The notes beneath the pieces are model-generated. The model worked only from the letters and a program-made list of their open reading frames with translations, was not told where the DNA came from and did no database searches. A stretch of DNA of 64,000 bases. It comes from Lawsonibacter asaccharolyticus. GTDB taxonomy: Bacteria > Bacillota > Clostridia > Oscillospirales > Oscillospiraceae. Location of the stretch: the NCBI GenBank assembly GCA_003112755.1, contig BFBT01000001.1, forward strand, positions 1,984,001 through 2,048,000, written 5' to 3'. The position numbers and the translations under genes were made by a program. Below are positions 60,504-64,000 of the stretch, piece by piece (positions within the stretch are counted from its first letter, which is position 1; each line of letters starts with the position of its first letter).

Positions 60504-61310
60504 ATGTCTCATCTGGAAACCGAATTTCCCCGCCCCAAAGCGGAGGAATATCACATTCAGCTCCATCCCGGCGATATGCCCAAAGGTGTGCTGCTTCCCG
60601 GCTCTCCTCAGCGGGTTGACCTGGTACTCGACGTGCTGGAGGAGGGAGCCTGTCTGAAATATAACCGAGAGTTCCGCTCCGCCCGTGGCCGATATCAGGG
60701 TACTGAAATTGGCTGTGTCTCCACTGGCATCGGTACTACCAGTGCAGAAATCTGTATCCACGAGCTGTGCAACATTGGGGTGGAAACCGCCATCCGCATC
60801 GGCACTACCGGCTCCATCAGCCCCCGCTTTGCCCCGGGAGACCTGATCATTCCAGTGGCTGCTATCCGGGCTGACGGTACCAGCGATTGTTATATCGATC
60901 GAAGCTTTCCTGCTGTGGCTAATCTGGACGTGGTAAATGCTCTGGGCGAAGCCTGCGAGCATCTGGGATTTCGTTACGGATATGGAATCATGTACAGCCC
61001 TTCCTCCCTGTATATCGGCCAGGGGCGAAAACTTAGCGAACAGGGCTATTGGCCCTCCTCCGCCCAGCACTTAATTGACGATCTGCGCCAAGCACGTGTG
61101 ACCAACATCGATACAGACTCAGCCGGACAATTTGTGGTGGGATACCTCCACAATATGCGTATGGCCTCCATTCTCTCTGTCATTACAAACCGCCTAGACA
61201 ACACCTGGTCCACGGATGACAGCAGCGAGCGTCGGGCCTGCCGTGCTGCCTGTGAGGCTCTGCACATCCTGCAGCAACGGGACCGGCATAAAAGTTCTTT
61301 CCGCCTGTAG
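60504..61310 (+). CDS. udp: nucleoside phosphorylase, uridine phosphorylase type
   Basis: 268 residues from ATG 60504 (aaggag, 10 bases), 4 bases after the cdd stop. LLPGSPQRVDLVLD phosphate loop, STGIGTTSAEICIHEL, IRIGTTGSI, and DTDSAGQFVVGYLHN, where the usual family motif is the Glu-Met-Glu-type ribose site; here the acidic residues are D-T-D. It releases ribose-1-phosphate, which the mutase encoded across the divergent promoter can turn into ribose-5-phosphate. Confidence 0.88.
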   Translation: MSHLETEFPRPKAEEYHIQLHPGDMPKGVLLPGSPQRVDLVLDVLEEGACLKYNREFRSARGRYQGTEIGCVSTGIGTTSAEICIHELCNIGVETAIRIGTTGSISPRFAPGDLIIPVAAIRADGTSDCYIDRSFPAVANLDVVNALGEACEHLGFRYGYGIMYSPSSLYIGQGRKLSEQGYWPSSAQHLIDDLRQARVTNIDTDSAGQFVVGYLHNMRMASILSVITNRLDNTWSTDDSSERRACRAACEALHILQQRDRHKSSFRL

Positions 61311-61550
61311 TCAGCTGCATCTTCCCCGCCACATACAACAGTTGTGCGCTGAAGCATTTATTTGCTTTCGTTTTGCTCAGGCTAACGCTGAGAACCATCT
61401 AAAGCATTGAAGAAAAACTCGGCGGAGTAGAGCATTCCAACCTTTTCTAAACCACTTGTTGAGATTTGCAGCAGAATATTTAGCTTTCTAACAATGGTCG
61501 AGCATCTGTAAGACTGGCTATATAGAAGTCAAACCTAAAAAGGCAAGTTA

Positions 61551-62549
61551 TCAAGTCAAGTGCAACAGCGTCGAGAAAAATATCTCAGCCGGGAACGACA
61601 GGCAAGGCATTTTCGAGGGCACAGATTTAACAGGAAAATGAAGCGGTCAATGGTATCCGGTAAAACAAGAGCGAAATCGGAACCTTTGGGCAGGAATTCA
61701 CGGAGCAGGCCATTTGTATTTTCATTGGTGCCGCGTTGCCGTGGAGAGTGAGGGTCGGCAAAGTAAAACGGGACATTGCTGAGAGCATTAGAGACATCCT
61801 GATAGAGTGAGAACTCAGCCCCACAGTCAGGCGTGATGCTTTCACCGTGTTTGGAGGTAAACTGCCAAGCAGAACAGTCATAGTGTCACGGGCTGCCTGC
61901 GCTATTCCTCGGGGCAACTTGACGGCCAGGGTTAAACCTAGATTCCCGTCTACCAGAGATAAGAGACATGCTTCTCCGCGCTTGCCCACAGCGATATCCG
62001 ACTCAAAATCTCCCAATTCGCTGCGGTCATTGGCTGCGAATGGGCGGTCATGTATCCGGCATCACAAAAATGGGGGCCTTGCCGGCGTTTATCCCACTTC
62101 TTACCTCGTTTTTCCCCTTGCGTCGAAGATGATAGGCGAGCGCCTGCTTTTTACTCCTGCTGATTGCCCGCTTGTTCCAGTCAAATACCCAGGCTTTGAG
62201 CGTGCGATAGATGGCCGCATAGCCGATCTGTACCTCTGCGGATTCCAACTTCAACCGGTTCGATAGTTGCTCAGGAGACCAATGGCCCTCTTGAATGAAG
62301 CGGCGAACATACTTCTGTTTTTCGGGATCACAAAGAATATGTTTCCGACCCTTTCATCTTTTTTCATAGTTCCTCTATGCCTGTGATGGGCTATATGGCT
62401 GCCGTACCTGCTTATTTTTTCAGTCCCCGACTGATCGTTGACACAGCACGCCCAAGTTCCTGGGCAATCTCACATAGCTTCGCCCCCAGTCCTCTTGTCA
62501 GGCATAGTTTTTCCCGTTCTTCTATGCTAAGATATCTATAGTGGCTCAT
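61551..62549 (-). pseudogene. IS30-family transposase, multiple frameshifts
   Basis: The start is intact (MSHYRYLSIEEREKLCLTR..., ATG 62549) with the N-terminal HTH (EIAQELGRAVSTIS). Parts in other frames follow: GHWSPEQLSNRLKLES (62230-62300), IGYAAIYRTLKAWVF (62170-62230), GDFESDIAVGKRGEACLLSL (around 61950-62016) with the first catalytic Asp region, and the ending PAEIFFS near 61590. At least three frame changes and a stop at 62412 prevent a full product. Confidence 0.85.
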
Positions 62550-62632
62550 GGCTGGGCCTCCTTCTTGGTTGTTCGCAAACACCATTTTGGGAGTTCTTCC
62601 GCCTTGAGTCACTTCTTTTTTTGCTGCACTTG
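61557..62632 (-). mobile_element. decayed IS30-family insertion sequence
   Basis: About 1.08 kb bounded by short inverted repeats CAAGTGCAACA (61557-61567) and TGCTGCACTTG (62622-62632), one mismatch. Inside is a broken IS30-type transposase on the minus strand. No clear target duplication could be read. It separates the nucleoside operon from a helicase fragment. Confidence 0.75.
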
Positions 62633-62639
62633 TATCGTA

Positions 62640-63061
62640 AACTTAAGACTCACATCTTGGAGACAAAAATGTGGTTCTTCCCCTTCGCCAAAATGAGGTC
62701 AGGATCAAGGCGTAACCATTTCTTCAGCAGCTCCATATCGCTCAGAAGCTGCTCCTGCAAGGCAATGGTTGACGTTGCGATTACGACTGGATGAAAGGTT
62801 TTGGAATTGTAAAGCAAAATGGGCATCAGATAGGCAAAGCTTTTTCCTATCCCAACGCAGTCTCAATCACAACATAACGCCGCTTTTAATTGCGTCCAGC
62901 ACGTCGAAAGCCATGTCCTGCGGCCCCTCTCGCTGCTGAATGCCGAGCCGGGGCGCGTCATCCCAGAAGAATTTTATGACGCTTTCGCTGATATATAATA
63001 TCTTAGAGGCTAAATTCCTCTTTTTGTCTTCTGACGGATCAAATGCCGATATGTAGCTCAA
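62640..63061 (-). pseudogene. DinG/Rad3-like helicase, N-terminal fragment
   Basis: ATG 63061 begins MSYISAFDPSEDKKRNLASKI and continues to a Q-motif-like QQREGPQDMAFDVLDAI. The Walker A region reads VVIETALG, then a one-base loss gives TAG, and in the next frame the motif goes on as GKSFAYLMPILLYNS and VVIATSTIALQEQLLSDM, typical of motif I and Ia of DinG-type helicases. The gene is cut at about 62640, where the IS30 remnant begins, so only about 140 residues remain. Confidence 0.72.
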
Positions 63062-63353
63062 TTAGTATCCGACTCCTATCCCATATCTAACTTTTTAGAT
63101 GATACAGATTGTTCTCGTAACATACGACCATCTTGCATTATTGCTTTTCTTAATAATAGTGCAGAATGAGGAAATGTCAATAAACAACTAGAAATGACCT
63201 GATCGAACTGGAGTTTCCAATGCGGCTGTAATAGAAGATTTTTGCTCTCTTCTTAGTTATTTCTATGGTCCTTGCCGACGGATTAAAAATGTTTTACCAT
63301 CCTAATTTTACCACCGGTTCCCTGAAACAGGGGATCGGGCGGTGCTGTCAAAT
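63062..63353. other. intergenic region, no gene recognised
   Basis: AT-rich, with short stretches that could be remnants. I see no ribosome site leading to a plausible frame and no strong hairpin. Confidence 0.4.
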
Positions 63354-63521
63354 TCACAGGTTCTGCTTATCTGCTCCCCCATCATCAACATAAATAGCTA
63401 CAACCCTGTTCCTCTCGAATACAGCAAAAGAACAATGACATGGTGCCGTAGTATCGTGCCGTTGTCTTTGCAGAATATGAAAAACTTCTTTATCAGGGTA
63501 CGCCTTTTTGATCGCCTGCAT
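63354..63521 (-). CDS. short coding remnant, unknown
   Basis: A 55-residue frame starting MQAIKKAYPDKEVFHILQRQ and ending VVAIYVDDGGADKQNL. The composition is protein-like, but no good ribosome site precedes it and the frame is open upstream, so it is probably the 3' end of an older gene. No family recognised. Confidence 0.3.
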   Translation of the reverse strand: MQAIKKAYPDKEVFHILQRQRHDTTAPCHCSFAVFERNRVVAIYVDDGGADKQNL

Positions 63522-63971
63522 TTCTTTTGGGCAAAAAGAATCACCAGCTTTGCTGGTAAGCTCCCTTCGTATGCTTTAGCAAAAAGCTGCGAGCGAAGCG
63601 AGTTGACAACTTACCAAGTGACAGTTATGAGGAAATTTGAAATAGAAGATAATATACCCGTTTGCGGGCGGCGGAGAGCAAGATGCAGGCGAAGGATATT
63701 CTATGCGTCTTGAGATGCCTGCCGGCGCCAGGCCCTTCCAGGGACTATTCAAGTCTCCGGCTTAGCCGGAGGTTTTGGCTCGCGTTTTACGCTTACGCTT
63801 GCCGAAACCTGCCTCAATTTGAGGTAGGATAATTTGAAGGCATCTATACAAAGCGGAAAGGGGAATAGAGGACTTTTTAATTTATATTGGGAAATACGCC
63901 GGAACTTAACCACCTGCCGTCGTAATGCAGAGTGGAGCCCCGAACAAAGGAAGATGAAACGGAGGAAAAAC
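63522..63971. other. region of decayed or non-coding sequence
   Basis: It contains an imperfect repeat of AGCTTTGCTGGTAAGCTC type (63549-63566), a terminator-like CTCCGGC-TTA-GCCGGAG stem followed by GTTTT (63755-63776), and a second short inverted pair around GAAACCTGCCTCAATTTGAGG (63805-63825) cut here to CCTCAAATTGAGG-like arms. No gene is supported. Confidence 0.4.
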
Positions 63972-64000
63972 ATGACTATACAGGGGATTGTCCAATATCA
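63972..64000 (+). CDS. start of a gene cut by the window edge
   Basis: ATG 63972 follows acggaggaaaaac, an excellent ribosome site. Only MTIQGIVQY and one more residue are visible. Product unknown. Confidence 0.5.

Noticed and set aside
63342..63713. 123-codon plus-strand frame in the decayed end region
   Set aside because: Weak start, basic low-complexity tail (GRRRARCRRRI) and no family motif; a minus-strand remnant overlaps it with more protein-like composition.

Overview
The window looks like a chromosomal segment of a Gram-positive, endospore-forming, GC-rich member of the Clostridia, most likely Oscillospiraceae of the Flavonifractor/Lawsonibacter type. The evidence is an alpha/beta-type small acid-soluble spore protein, a complete walR-walK-yycH-yycI operon, the Firmicutes-style order gdpP-rplI-dnaB, a GlnK/GlnL-like two-component pair, strong Shine-Dalgarno sites, and high GC with many antisense shadow frames. 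The genus is inferred, not proven.

Layout. 1-7.3 kb: tail of a nucleoside phosphorylase, a small membrane protein, a Nudix hydrolase, the wal cell-wall operon and glutamate racemase. 7.3-16.9 kb: ilvE on the minus strand, then gdpP, rplI, dnaB, tilS joined in frame to hpt, ftsH and a 39-residue lipoprotein. 17-24 kb (mostly minus): polar amino-acid ABC transporter, SASP, and the ppx-ppk polyphosphate pair. 24-33 kb: threonine aldolase, an aminotransferase, rpe-recR, nitroreductase, threonine dehydratase and the GlnK/GlnL-like pair. 33-41.7 kb (minus): all arginine biosynthesis genes from glutamate, argG-H-C-J-B-D-F; argD has a one-base slip in a C tract near its 3' end. 42-44 kb: a phosphoribosyltransferase-like protein, a DUF4358 lipoprotein and a stand-alone N-terminal domain of PTS enzyme I.

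From 44.4 kb the sequence becomes accessory. A tRNA-Ala(CGC) is followed by an AT-rich stretch with three small HTH regulators, then a protein with two apparent Rossmann/SLOG-like halves around an HTH, an AbrB-like protein and a LysR regulator. The LysR gene leads into a putative catabolic operon (48.7-54.2 kb): an SLC13-type carrier, four SDR proteins in two alternating pairs, and a TIM-barrel isomerase. In each SDR pair the first member has lost catalytic residues and the second keeps YxxxK. A MATE exporter follows. At 56-61.3 kb there is a divergent nucleoside-salvage unit: a Crp/Fnr regulator with a phosphopentomutase/phosphoglucomutase-type enzyme on one side, and a sodium:solute symporter, cytidine deaminase and nucleoside phosphorylase on the other. 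A 22-bp palindrome lies near -41 of both divergent promoters. The last 2.7 kb is decayed: an IS30-family remnant, a broken DinG-like helicase fragment and a gene start cut by the window edge.

The most interesting items are the paired active/inactive SDR operon, a 195-bp multi-hairpin repeat present in two inverted copies (17.2 and 33.1 kb), the SLOG-HTH-SLOG-like protein, the symmetrical Crp/Fnr divergon and the TilS-HprT continuous frame. No CRISPR array, rRNA gene or recognised riboswitch was seen.
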